The translations under genes and the position numbers were made by a program. The notes below the pieces were generated by a model. The model was not told the origin of the DNA and did no database searches. It saw only the letters and a list, made by a program, of their open reading frames with translations. From Pedobacter borealis DSM 19626 (GTDB taxonomy: Bacteria > Bacteroidota > Bacteroidia > Sphingobacteriales > Sphingobacteriaceae), in contig NZ_JAUG01000010.1 in the NCBI RefSeq assembly GCF_000708285.2, forward strand, positions 1-64,000: 64,000 bases of DNA, in the 5' to 3' direction. Shown piece by piece: positions 32,942 through 41,720 of the stretch (positions are counted from its first letter, which is position 1; each line of letters starts with the position of its first letter).

Positions 32942-34984
32942 TTACCAAACACCTAATCTGTTTGCCGGAGTTACATACATTTTTGCTGTTGCAGGAATAT
33001 TGAATGCCTTGTAAAATGCTTCCATATTGTAAACAGGACCGTTTACACGGAACATCTCCGGGCTATGCGGATCTGTTTTTAACCTTACACGCATACTTTC
33101 ATCGCGGGTTTTGATTCTCCATACCTGGGCAAAGCTTAAAAAGAAACGTTGGTCAGGAGTAAAACCATCAATCTTTTTATCGCCTTTTCCTTGCTCAGTT
33201 AATTTAAAGGCATCGTATGCAATGTTTAAGCCACCAATATCGGCAAGGTTTTCGCCCAATGTTAATGAACCGTTTACATGCTGATTATCCAACAGCGAGA
33301 AGTTATTGTAAAATGTTTCTACTTTACCGGCTTTAGCTTTAAATTTATCAGCATCGGCTTTTGTCCACCATTCTTTTAAATTGCCTACTGCATCGTACTG
33401 GCGACCTTGATCGTCAAAACCATGCGTCATTTCGTGACCAATTACAGCACCTATTGCACCATAGTTAATGGCGTCATCTGCGGTAAAATCAAAGAACGGG
33501 AACTGTAAAATTCCGGCCGGGAAAACAATTTCGTTGAAAGACGGATTGTAATAGGCATTAACCGTCGGTGGAGTCATTCCCCACTCGGTTTTATCAACAT
33601 TTTTGCCGAGTTTATCCATCATTTCTTTGTAGGCATGTTTACTTGCCGACTGAAGATTTGCATAATAAGTGTTTTTCGAAACCTCAACATCATCATACTT
33701 TTTCCATTTATCAGGATAGCCGATTTTTTTGATAAAAGCGTTTAGTTTTTCTAAAGCTTTCTTTTTGGTTTCAGGTGTCATCCAATCTACCTTCTGGATT
33801 CTTTCTGCATATACTTTCTGTAAATTGTTTACCAGGGTTAACATACGCTCTTTGGCCTCTGGTTTGAAATACTTTTCGGCATATAATTGACCTAAAAGCT
33901 CGCCCAAATTACGATCGGTAGAATTTACGATAGCTTTCCATCTTTCTGTTGGTGCTTGTTGACCGTATAGTGTTTTAGAGAAAAAATCGAATTTTGCATC
34001 TCTGAACTTTTTGGTAAAGGCATTAGCCGATCTGTTTAAAGCATCGAACTTTAATTTTTCTTTCCAGATTTCGATAGGCTGGCTTTTTACCAGGGCCGAT
34101 AAAGTTTGATAATATTTTGGCTGCCTAACAATAACGGTATCCGTGTTTGCACCCAGTTTACTTAAAACAGATTTCCACTCTATGTTCGGGGTCTGTTTTT
34201 GAAAATCAGCCACAGTCATTTTGTTATAATTCTTCTGTGGATCGCGCAGTTGAACAGGAGTTGAATGCGACTGTGCAATCGCCGTTTCCAGTTTTAAAAT
34301 ATTGTCAGCATATTTAGCTGCATTAGCAGAATCGCCTGCCAGGCTAAAAATTTTTGTGATGTATTTAATGTATTCGGCTCTGATTTTTTTTGCCTTCTCA
34401 TCTTGCTCTAAATAATAGCTGCGATCAGGCAGGGTAAGACCGGCCTGCGAAAATGATAAAGCATTTTTAGTGCTTAATTTATCATCTGGTTCTACACCAA
34501 AGCCCAATAAATCTCCCTCACCATCTTTATAGCCGTCGGCAACAAAATTAATTAAATCCTTATCGTTTTTAATCCCATCTATTTTACTTAAGAGCGGCTT
34601 TATAGGTTCAATGCCCAATTTCTCAATGGTAAGGGTATCCATTCCACTGGTATAGAAATCGCCAACTTTCTGTTCGGTACTTCCTTTGGCAGCATTAGCT
34701 TTTGAAGCATTTTCAAGAATACTGTTCAGATTTTTCAGGTTATCGTTATATAAAGTATAAAAAGAACCCCAGCCTGTTTCGGTTTTTGGAATTTCGGTAT
34801 TTTTCATCCATTTCCCATTGGCATACAGGAAAAAGTTATCACCAGGTTTTACAGTGGTATCCATGCCGGCTTTATCGAAAAATTCGGTGCGTGCATTCGC
34901 AACATCGGCATCTTGATGGCTTTTATTCTGGCAAGCAGCAAAAAGCAATACGCCGGCCGCGGGAAGAAATAATTTAATTTTCAT
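32942..34984 (-). CDS. pepO: M13 family zinc metalloendopeptidase (PepO/neprilysin-like)
   Basis: A 680-residue lipoprotein (lipobox LLFAAC) of the neprilysin family. The zinc site is H517-E518-x-x-H521 in VIGHEMTHGFDDQG with E578 in GENLADIGGLNIAY. NAYYNPSFNEIVFPAGILQ and the C-terminal PHSPEMFRVNGPVYNMEAF are family hallmarks. It cleaves oligopeptides outside the inner membrane. Single-gene unit, divergent from the SPFH protein gene. Confidence 0.94.
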   Translation of the reverse strand: MKIKLFLPAAGVLLFAACQNKSHQDADVANARTEFFDKAGMDTTVKPGDNFFLYANGKWMKNTEIPKTETGWGSFYTLYNDNLKNLNSILENASKANAAKGSTEQKVGDFYTSGMDTLTIEKLGIEPIKPLLSKIDGIKNDKDLINFVADGYKDGEGDLLGFGVEPDDKLSTKNALSFSQAGLTLPDRSYYLEQDEKAKKIRAEYIKYITKIFSLAGDSANAAKYADNILKLETAIAQSHSTPVQLRDPQKNYNKMTVADFQKQTPNIEWKSVLSKLGANTDTVIVRQPKYYQTLSALVKSQPIEIWKEKLKFDALNRSANAFTKKFRDAKFDFFSKTLYGQQAPTERWKAIVNSTDRNLGELLGQLYAEKYFKPEAKERMLTLVNNLQKVYAERIQKVDWMTPETKKKALEKLNAFIKKIGYPDKWKKYDDVEVSKNTYYANLQSASKHAYKEMMDKLGKNVDKTEWGMTPPTVNAYYNPSFNEIVFPAGILQFPFFDFTADDAINYGAIGAVIGHEMTHGFDDQGRQYDAVGNLKEWWTKADADKFKAKAGKVETFYNNFSLLDNQHVNGSLTLGENLADIGGLNIAYDAFKLTEQGKGDKKIDGFTPDQRFFLSFAQVWRIKTRDESMRVRLKTDPHSPEMFRVNGPVYNMEAFYKAFNIPATAKMYVTPANRLGVW

Positions 34985-35074
34985 TGTTTATGAATTAGTT
35001 AGAAAAACTTAAAGCTACAAAATGTCTGATGTAGTTTGTATGAATTTTTTATAACTTCATAAAAAAATCTAATT

Positions 35075-36013
35075 ATGCAATACACCATTTACCTTATAGC
35101 TGTTATAGGATTTATTATCCTGCTGAGCTCGTTTGTTACCGTTAAACAGGGAACCATTGCGGTGGTAACCGTTTTCGGCAAGTACCGCCGCCAGTTAAGG
35201 CCAGGCTTAAATTTTAAAATTCCATTAATAGAGCAGATTTATTCTCGTATTTCCATTCAAAACCGCTCTGTAGAGCTGTCGTTTCAAGCGGTAACACAAG
35301 ATCAGGCCAATGTATATTTCAAGGCCATGCTATTGTATTCTGTGGTAAACCAGGATGAAGAAACGATCAAAAATGTAGCTTTTAAGTTTGTAGATGCGAC
35401 CAACTTAATGCAGGCACTAATCAGGACCATTGAAGGTTCGATCAGGGCTTACGTGGCCACACAAAAGCAGGCAAACGTATTGGCCCAACGCAACGAAATT
35501 GTACTTCACGTTAAGGAACAGATCGATCAGGTTTTAGACGGATGGGGTTATCATCTTCAGGATCTTCAATTGAATGATATTACCTTTGATGAGGAAATTA
35601 TGCGTTCAATGAGTCGTGTGGTCGCTTCAAACAACTTAAAAGCAGCGGCTGAGAACGAAGGACAGGCATTATTAATTACTAAAACCAAGGCCGCTGAGGC
35701 GGATGGTAATGCGATTAAAATTGCAGCTACAGCCGAGCGCGAGGCTGCACAGTTACGCGGGCAGGGTATCGCTTTATTCCGTGCAGAGGTAGCTCATGGT
35801 ATGAGTAAAGCCGCTCAGGAAATGGAGCAGGCCAACCTGGATATTTCGGTAATCTTATTTACCATGTGGACTGAATCGATTAAACATTTTGCAGAAAACG
35901 GAGATGGAAACGTTATTTTTCTTGATGGCAGTGCCGATGGCATGAATAAAACCATGAAAGAAATGATGGCCATGCAGTTGAATAAACAAACTGAGCCAAC
36001 GGCGAAGAAATAA
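35075..36013 (+). CDS. SPFH/Band 7 (stomatin/prohibitin-like) membrane protein
   Basis: A 312-residue protein with one N-terminal membrane helix (IYLIAVIGFIILLSSFV) and an SPFH domain (about 20-200: VKQGTIAVVTVFGKYRRQLR, PGLNFKIPLIEQIYSR, QDLQLNDITF). A long Ala/Glu-rich coiled coil follows (about 205-265). Such proteins oligomerise into membrane scaffolds and often guard proteases or membrane microdomains. No NfeD partner gene is adjacent. Its terminator is followed by the group II intron fragment. Confidence 0.88.
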   Translation: MQYTIYLIAVIGFIILLSSFVTVKQGTIAVVTVFGKYRRQLRPGLNFKIPLIEQIYSRISIQNRSVELSFQAVTQDQANVYFKAMLLYSVVNQDEETIKNVAFKFVDATNLMQALIRTIEGSIRAYVATQKQANVLAQRNEIVLHVKEQIDQVLDGWGYHLQDLQLNDITFDEEIMRSMSRVVASNNLKAAAENEGQALLITKTKAAEADGNAIKIAATAEREAAQLRGQGIALFRAEVAHGMSKAAQEMEQANLDISVILFTMWTESIKHFAENGDGNVIFLDGSADGMNKTMKEMMAMQLNKQTEPTAKK

Positions 36014-36042
36014 GTATATTTAGACCTCGGAGGTTTGTCGTG

Positions 36043-36195
36043 CTGTCAGATGTTACCATCTGACAGTTAAATAGATTAAAGATAATATTGTTTAGCGTCG
36101 GATAGGAATATCCGACACCACAAAATTCCAAATGTCTAATATGCCTTTAGAGTTGTCAACTTTCTAGCGAATTGGTTATTAAAGTTGACAACTCT
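36043..36195. repeat. Cluster of intergenic hairpins
   Basis: CTGTCAGATG TTAC CATCTGACAG (36043-36066), GTCGGATA GGAA TATCCGAC (36097-36116) and AGAGTTGTCAACTTT pairing with 36181-36195, all perfect. A fourth small palindrome, ACCTCGGAGGT, precedes them at 36024. They are unrelated in sequence and lie in series between the SPFH gene and its terminator. Confidence 0.6.
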
Positions 36196-36210
36196 GAAAT
36201 CTAATTACAA

Positions 36211-36248
36211 AAAAGGCCACTTTAGTTTTGCTAAAGCGGCCTTTTTTT
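36211..36248 (+). terminator. Intrinsic terminator of the SPFH gene
   Basis: AAAAGGCCACTTTAG, loop TTTTG, CTAAAGCGGCC followed by TTTTTTT. One A-C mismatch in a 15-bp stem. Confidence 0.85.
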
Positions 36249-36250
36249 AT

Positions 36251-36700
36251 GTGCGCCCGGCACGGGCGCAAACTCTAGGGTGGAAGTCCCGAACGCGCCT
36301 TGATAGTGGGAAGCGTTAACTTAAGGCAAGGGTGTCCTCTGTGAGGAGGAATCTGAAGGAAGCCGGCGGTAAATCTCCGGCCTGACGAACAGGAAGCGAA
36401 TTAGGCAGTTGGATGTGGGTGAGTTTGCATAACAAAACAAAGCCCTAAACTATCCGAAACATCCTGCTGTATATTCGACAGGTATATGGAGAGAAAGTTT
36501 GCGTTCTTACCCGGGGAGATCTGCCGGGCCGTTGCCGGAGGGAGATGCGCCTCCCGAAGGAACAAGGTTCTGTAGCGATACATAACTGGTCCCGCAGAAG
36601 TCAGCAGAGGCCATAGTACTTTTTTTTTTTTTAGAAAGGAAGGGCTGAACATTAAACGTCCGAGTAGTACTACCGGAAATGGGATTACCGTAAAGAAAGC
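36251..36700 (+). mobile_element. Group II intron fragment, 5' part only
   Basis: It starts with the conserved 5' end GTGCGCCCGG, then CTCTAGGGTGGAAGTCCCG and TTAAGGCAAGGGTGTCCTC, GAAGGAAGCCGGCGG and, near the end, GAAGTCAGCAGAGGCCATAG and GAAGGGCTGAAC. These are domain I-III and early domain IV landmarks of bacterial group II introns. The reverse transcriptase ORF and domains V and VI are missing. The 3' limit is uncertain (about 36660-36750). A run of 13 T (36620-36632) breaks the domain IV region. The intron begins two bases after an intrinsic terminator, the site used by class C introns. Confidence 0.8.
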
Positions 36701-36752
36701 AGAAAACTCCGAATGGAGAGCTGGCCTGTAAGGAATATGCTGGAAGCAGAAA

Positions 36753-36834
36753 GGTCCGGATTACAAATCCAGACCAGCATACTGTTAGTCGGGATTTGTA
36801 ATCCCGTCTTAAGAACTTAGGATTTATAATCCTA
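36753..36834. repeat. Three GATT-NNN-AATC mini-hairpins
   Basis: GGTCCGGATT ACA AATCCAGACC (36753-36775), CGGGATT TGT AATCCCG (36790-36806) and TAGGATT TAT AATCCTA (36818-36834). The core GGATT-NNN-AATCC is shared and the outer pairs differ while staying complementary. They adjoin the broken end of the intron fragment. Confidence 0.6.
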
Positions 36835-36869
36835 TTAGAACAATTAAAAACCAAACCAGCACCTCAAAA

Positions 36870-38270
36870 TTATTCAATCTCAAATACCTGATGGTATTCG
36901 GGGATAGCCACATGTTTAAAACCTGCATCTTTCAATTTGCTGGCGAAATGTTGCTGTACTTCGTATTCTCCATGTACCAAAAACAGCTGTTTTACCTTAG
37001 CTGGATCCTGACCTGATAAAAAATGCAATAAATCTTCATAGTCGCCATGTGCGCTCATCGATTTTATCGATTGCACTTCGGCCTTAACCTCATATTCATC
37101 GCGGAAAATCTCCACAACTTTTTGTCCGGCAATTAACCTACCCCCAAGCGATTTAGGTTCGCAATAGCCCACCATTAAAATGGTATTTTTCTGGTTGCCA
37201 ATATTGTTCCTGATGTGGTGCTTTACCCTGCCGGCCTCTGCCATGCCTGATGCAGAAATAATTACACATGGCCTGGGATCGGCATTTAAAGCTTTCGATT
37301 CTTCTACACTTTCGATAAAACGCAGGCCTTTAAAACCAAATATATCATGATCAACCTTTAAAGTCTCTTTAACCCCATTATTGTATACCTCAGGGTGGTT
37401 TTTAAGAATTTCAGTCGCTTTTGATGATAAAGGACTATCTACATAGTATAATACATCAGGCAGTTTACCTTTTAACTCAAGCCCATTTAAAGCATAAAGC
37501 AGCTCTTGAGTACGGCCAACGGCAAAGGCAGGAATAATTACCTTGCCCTTTTTTACTTTGCAGGTATTATTAATAATCTCTAAAAGCATGTTTTCGATCG
37601 GATCGAGATCTTTATGTAGCGAATCGCCGTAGGTTGATTCCATTAAGATATAATCGGCCTGATCAAACTGCTGCGGACTTTTTAAAAGCAGATCGCCATA
37701 ACGGCCAACATCGCCAGAAAAGGTAATCCGCGTAGGTTTTCCATCTTCGGTAATGGTAAGATGAACCGCAGCGCTGCCTAAAATGTGACCTGCATCTGTA
37801 AACTTTAATCGGATTCCCGCTTCAATCTCAAAGTCCTCTTCATACTCCACAATCTTCATCTGACTAACCGTTTTGGTAACGTCTTCATCGGTGTACAGTG
37901 GTTCTTCCATTTCTTCGCCTTCGCGCAGATGGCGGTTAGAAAACTCTGCATCCTGCATCTGGATTTTGGCAGAATCCATCATTAAAATGCGGGCCAGATC
38001 CATCGTTGCCGAAGTACAGAAAATTTTACCTTCAAATCCTTCTGCAACCAATTTAGGCAATAAGCCACAATGATCTATATGCGCATGTGATAAAACCAGG
38101 TAAGTAACCTTTTTGGCATCAAAGCCGAAAAGATCATTTAATTTATCGGTAACACGGCCCATTCCCTGGAATAAGCCACAGTCTAATAAAATCTGGGTGC
38201 CGTTTTTTAAGGTAATAAGGTGCTTACTCCCCGTAACAGTACGGGCGGCACCATGAAAAGCAATGTTCAT
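36870..38270 (-). CDS. Metallo-beta-lactamase/beta-CASP ribonuclease
   Basis: A 466-residue enzyme with an MBL domain (H62-x-H64-x-D66-H67 in LSHAHIDHCGLLP), a beta-CASP insert (about 210-330) and a C-terminal RNA-specificity (RMMBL) segment (SIKSMSAHGDYEDLLHFL, LFLVHGEYE). This architecture is that of RNA-processing nucleases such as RNase J relatives and archaeal CPSF-like proteins. It is cytoplasmic and probably acts on RNA. It is not the main RNase J, which is longer. Confidence 0.88.
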   Translation of the reverse strand: MNIAFHGAARTVTGSKHLITLKNGTQILLDCGLFQGMGRVTDKLNDLFGFDAKKVTYLVLSHAHIDHCGLLPKLVAEGFEGKIFCTSATMDLARILMMDSAKIQMQDAEFSNRHLREGEEMEEPLYTDEDVTKTVSQMKIVEYEEDFEIEAGIRLKFTDAGHILGSAAVHLTITEDGKPTRITFSGDVGRYGDLLLKSPQQFDQADYILMESTYGDSLHKDLDPIENMLLEIINNTCKVKKGKVIIPAFAVGRTQELLYALNGLELKGKLPDVLYYVDSPLSSKATEILKNHPEVYNNGVKETLKVDHDIFGFKGLRFIESVEESKALNADPRPCVIISASGMAEAGRVKHHIRNNIGNQKNTILMVGYCEPKSLGGRLIAGQKVVEIFRDEYEVKAEVQSIKSMSAHGDYEDLLHFLSGQDPAKVKQLFLVHGEYEVQQHFASKLKDAGFKHVAIPEYHQVFEIE

Positions 38271-38333
38271 CGAGATGGTGGTTAGAAAATATATAGAATA
38301 AAAATGCCGGATATTTCCGGCACTTCCAATTCT

Positions 38334-38561
38334 TTATGCATTTATTTCTGCTATTTTATCTTTCACCTTATCAGCTACACCCGATGCTTTGTCTGCTAAA
38401 CCAGCAAGTTTATCTTTTGAAGAATCTAAAATATCTGCTAACCAATCTGATACTTTACCTTTTAAATCGCTTGTCGAATCTGAAGATAATGCCAATGCGA
38501 TTGTTGCACCAAGTGCTGCTCCAGCTAATACGCCTACTATAATTTTTGTTTCCTTTGTCAT
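38334..38561 (-). CDS. YtxH-like small protein
   Basis: A 75-residue protein with a single Gly/Ala-rich membrane helix (IIVGVLAGAALGATIALALS) followed by an amphipathic helical tail with repeated LAGLADKASGVADKVKDK. This matches the YtxH/gas-vesicle-like stress protein pattern. It lies 63 bases downstream of the beta-CASP gene start on the same strand, divergent from the HAD gene. Function unknown; homologues are often stress induced. Confidence 0.7.
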   Translation of the reverse strand: MTKETKIIVGVLAGAALGATIALALSSDSTSDLKGKVSDWLADILDSSKDKLAGLADKASGVADKVKDKIAEINA

Positions 38562-38639
38562 AACTTTATTCTTTAATAATTAAACATTAATTGGCACTTG
38601 TTGTTTTGCTTTTATTACAACATAAATCATTCCATTTAC

Positions 38640-39263
38640 ATGAAGCATATTTTTTTTATCGATTTAGACAATACCATCTATTTTACCAAACCTAACGAAG
38701 CGCAGTTAATGAGCGGTTTATACCAGCTTTTAGATGAGGAAGATTTAGGGATTACTGATGAGATATATCAAACATCGAAAAAAGAAATGCTGAGAACACC
38801 TTTCCAAAAAGTAGCCAAAAAATATGGCTTTAAACAACTTGCTATAGATCGGGCAGTTGATTATTTAAAAAACCGCGAAGTAACCAGCCCCTTAAACCCA
38901 AGTGATGATTATCATTACATTAAAAGTCTTAAAGGCCGGAAATTTATTGTAACTGCAGGTTTCTCAAAACAGCAAACTTCAAAAGTAAAGATGTTGGGCA
39001 TTGCTGATGATTTTGAAGCCGTGCATGTTGTGGATGTTTCGACCACCAATAAAAAAGAAGCTTTTAAACTACTTATTGACAAGTACGACTTAAACACAGA
39101 TGATATTTTAATTATAGGTGATGATGCAGAATCGGAAATTAAATTCGGACTTGAACTCGGTATTGAGACATTTTTATTAGACCCCGAAAACCTGCATCCA
39201 AATGCCGAAAGTACTTTTAGGGGAACTGATTTAAGCAAGCTTCATGCAGCGGCGGGACAGTAA
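38640..39263 (+). CDS. HAD superfamily hydrolase
   Basis: A 207-residue haloacid dehalogenase-like phosphatase. Motif I is FIDLDNTIYF (D8, D10), motif II is in FIVTAGFSKQQ, and motifs III/IV are around KKEAF and ILIIGDDAESEIKFGLELG. The frame extends 14 codons upstream of the chosen ATG at 38640, but MKHIFFIDLDNT is the natural start. Likely a cytoplasmic sugar- or nucleotide-phosphate phosphatase; substrate unknown. Confidence 0.85.
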   Translation: MKHIFFIDLDNTIYFTKPNEAQLMSGLYQLLDEEDLGITDEIYQTSKKEMLRTPFQKVAKKYGFKQLAIDRAVDYLKNREVTSPLNPSDDYHYIKSLKGRKFIVTAGFSKQQTSKVKMLGIADDFEAVHVVDVSTTNKKEAFKLLIDKYDLNTDDILIIGDDAESEIKFGLELGIETFLLDPENLHPNAESTFRGTDLSKLHAAAGQ

Positions 39264-39321
39264 CATAACCACATTTTTTCTCGTGACATTGAAATTAAGG
39301 AGATGATAACCTTGGAAAGTA

Positions 39322-39417
39322 TCGTCATTGAGAAGGCTTTTTCAGCCGACGAAGCAATCTTATAACTATCGCCAGTAGCGTGTGCTTTAAGATTGCTTCG
39401 TGCCTCGCAATGACGAC
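39322..39417 (+). repeat. GTCATTGCGAG dispersed repeat, short form
   Basis: TCGTCATTGAGAAGGC at the left and GTGCCTCGCAATGACGA at the right, with inner GACGAAGCAATCTTA and TAAGATTGCTTCGT forming a second inverted pair. It is the same element as 8354-8505, lacking the internal 54-base stretch. Confidence 0.75.
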
Positions 39418-39478
39418 CTATCTATTAGAAGAGCAGCTCTCTACAACTATTTGGGTTTCTTCCCACTTTCTGTTTTAT

Positions 39479-39512
39479 CCCGATGAAGGATCGGAATGTT
39501 CACTCCAATCGG
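39479..39512. other. CCCGAT/ATCGGG hairpin
   Basis: CCCGATGAAGGATCGGAATG faces CACTCCAATCGGG. It lies in the gene-free stretch 39264-39779, which also holds the repeats at 39322 and 39582 and a terminator. Confidence 0.4.
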
Positions 39513-39581
39513 GTCTAGGTGGCCCGTTAGGTGGTGCTATTTTTGATTGGGTGCTTAACTGCACAGTCCTTTGTTTCTAAA

Positions 39582-39648
39582 CCCGGTAGCAGCGGCAGCT
39601 CCTCCCGGGTTTACATCGGGATTTATCGGAGCTATAGCGGATAACGGG
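39582..39648 (+). repeat. Structured dispersed repeat, copy C
   Basis: CCCG (39582-39585) and CGGG (39645-39648) form the outer arms. The blocks are GCAGCGGC and ATAGCGGATAA. The inner stem is AGCTCC (39597-39602) with GGAGCT (39628-39633), perfect. It shares the 3' extension CTG...TTCCCGAAG with copy D. Confidence 0.7.
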
Positions 39649-39749
39649 ACTGCTGTTCCCGAAGCAATACTGAATGTTCATTTCCAAAACAGTAGAGTGA
39701 ACAAAATCTTTAATTCTTATTTTAAGATTACAAAGTCTTTAAAATAAAA

Positions 39750-39773
39750 AAGTCCCGATTTTCATCGGGACTT
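39750..39773 (-). terminator. Intrinsic terminator of the DUF6600 gene
   Basis: On the minus strand AAGTCCCGAT, loop GAAA, ATCGGGACTT followed by TTTTATTTTA. Ten perfect pairs. Confidence 0.85.
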
Positions 39774-39779
39774 ATCAAT

Positions 39780-41453
39780 CTATCCTCTACCACCTCTTGA
39801 TGGTCTTCCTCCTTCAGAGCCGCTTCTTTCACCACCTCTTTGTTGCTGTTGTTGTGGTGCTTCCGTTCTTCTTTGTTCTTGTCTTTGTTGCTGCTGCTGT
39901 ACTCTTTGTTGTTGAGCCTGGGCATCACGCTGTGCGCGTTCCTGCTGTTGTTGCTGCGCTTGTTGAGTGCGTTGCTGCTGTGCCTGAGCATCGCGTTGCG
40001 CCCTTTCCTGTTGCTGTGCCTGAGCCTGCTGCGCACGTTGTTGTTGCATCTGCTCATTTCTTTGCTGTTGCATCTGTGCGTCACGTTGAGTCCTTTCCTG
40101 TTGTTGGGCCTGGGCTTGTTGTGCACGTTGCTGTTGCATCTGCTCATTACGTTGTTGCTGTCCCTGAGCATCACGTTGCGTACGCTGTTGTTGAAATTGC
40201 TCGTTACGCTGTGCCCTTTGTTGCTCCATTTGAGCCGCACGTTGTTGTTGGTCTGCCTGACCACGTTGCTGTGTTTGAGCATCGCGCTGTGTACGTTGCT
40301 GATCTTGGCTCATACGGTCTTGCTGTGAACGCTGCTGTCTCATCTGCTCCAAACGTTGCTGATCTTGACCACGGTTTACGTTTTCCTGTCCGTTTCTTCC
40401 GTCTATACCATTGGTATTGCCACGACTAACACGTCCGTTAGCATCTCTATTATAAACTTCACCTCTGTTATTAGGCTGATTATTATTATCTCTGCCTATA
40501 ATGCCGTTGTTCCTATCGGATTGCCCGGTACGGTTATCTCCTCTCGATCCAAAACGGTTATCGTTATTATTGCTATTACCGCCTCTTTGATCGCGATTGG
40601 TATAACCTTCATTCCTTCCACCCCTGCTAATGCCAGCATTACCTTGCTCAAATTTTCTAGGTGCAGCACTACGGTTATCAGCATTACGCTCTGGTCTAGG
40701 TCTGTAAATAGATACTTCCCTGCTATTAATCCTGCTTGCACCTGGCCTAGAACCTTGCGCATATCTATAAACGGTTACATCTCTATTGGTTGCACGTCTG
40801 ATATCTTCTACCCTTGGGCCACCATAATAGCTCCTTCTGTTATAAACATAAGTATTATTAATAATGGTGGTATTGCGGATATATACATTATTGCGCCCGT
40901 AATCATATCTTGGGAAAGTATTGATATAAATATTACGTTGTGGAATAAAGTTCCAGCAAAATTCTGGCACAGAATAACGACGGCCAAAGCTCAGATTTAT
41001 ACTGATACTTGGCGCCATTGGAGCCCATCCGTAATAACCATCGCCGCTTCTCCAATCTACCCAGGCTGGTCCCCAATTGGTATCAGGTAACCAGATCCAT
41101 TGTCTGTAACTGTTAATTACCCAACGACCATAGTGGAAAGGTGCCCAGCCCCAATCATAATTGGAAACCCAGGTATTACCATATTCGGTCATTGCCCAAC
41201 GTCCGTTTGTATAATATGGACGAAATTCGCTTTGATCTACATCAGGGCGCCAAACATATCCATATTGAGGGTCTTGTATCCAGGTACCATAAGGCGAAAG
41301 TTCATCATAAAAAGTCTGTAAAGAAACATTGCCAGTGCTGTAACCATCATCCTGGTAATCGTTTTGATAGTCTTGTGCCCTGACAAGGGTTGTGGTTCCG
41401 GCAAGGAGCGCAAAGAGCCCCAGCACAAGTGCCGTAGATTTCAGTGTTTTCAT
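39780..41453 (-). CDS. DUF6600-type exported protein with long Gln/Arg-rich tail
   Basis: A 557-residue protein with a signal peptide (ending TTLVRAQ). Residues about 45-190 are rich in Trp/Tyr with SLQTFYDELSPYGTWIQDP, YTNGRWAMTEYGNTWVS, WGWAPFHYGRW and GYYGWAPM, the pattern of DUF6600 proteins. Residues about 250-365 are Arg/Asn/Gly-rich, and about 370-545 consist of near-repeats such as QQQRAQQAQAQQQERAQRDA, predicted as a charged, Gln-rich helix. It ends in an RGG-like RPSRGGRG. Envelope-associated; function unknown. Long open frames in other phases here are composition artefacts. Confidence 0.8.
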   Translation of the reverse strand: MKTLKSTALVLGLFALLAGTTTLVRAQDYQNDYQDDGYSTGNVSLQTFYDELSPYGTWIQDPQYGYVWRPDVDQSEFRPYYTNGRWAMTEYGNTWVSNYDWGWAPFHYGRWVINSYRQWIWLPDTNWGPAWVDWRSGDGYYGWAPMAPSISINLSFGRRYSVPEFCWNFIPQRNIYINTFPRYDYGRNNVYIRNTTIINNTYVYNRRSYYGGPRVEDIRRATNRDVTVYRYAQGSRPGASRINSREVSIYRPRPERNADNRSAAPRKFEQGNAGISRGGRNEGYTNRDQRGGNSNNNDNRFGSRGDNRTGQSDRNNGIIGRDNNNQPNNRGEVYNRDANGRVSRGNTNGIDGRNGQENVNRGQDQQRLEQMRQQRSQQDRMSQDQQRTQRDAQTQQRGQADQQQRAAQMEQQRAQRNEQFQQQRTQRDAQGQQQRNEQMQQQRAQQAQAQQQERTQRDAQMQQQRNEQMQQQRAQQAQAQQQERAQRDAQAQQQRTQQAQQQQQERAQRDAQAQQQRVQQQQQRQEQRRTEAPQQQQQRGGERSGSEGGRPSRGGRG

Positions 41454-41720
41454 TTGTGTGTTTTATTTTAATAACCTAATGTGTGTGTATCAATTAGAGA
41501 ACCAAAAATGCAGAAGGTTTAATATGCATGCATAGTTTCTGTGTTTTCCTTCAAATATTGCCCTATGAGGCATATTTAACTAATATTTAACGTTTTAAGC
41601 ACATTTTAATTGTGCAGAAAATAAGTCAGTTAGAAATAAAATTTGCTACACCTTTGTTCACAAAAGAGATTATATTGCCATTACTGTAAACTTTAGAACT
41701 TAAATTCTATTTATTGTGAG

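Noticed and set aside
36401-36854. Minus-strand open frames over the intron fragment
   Set aside because: The sequence is structural group II RNA on the plus strand; the translations resemble no protein.
39797-41090. Long plus-strand open frames opposite the DUF6600 gene
   Set aside because: They are translations of Gln/Arg repeat codons on the other strand and show low-complexity Leu/Val/Ala or Ile/Thr composition only.
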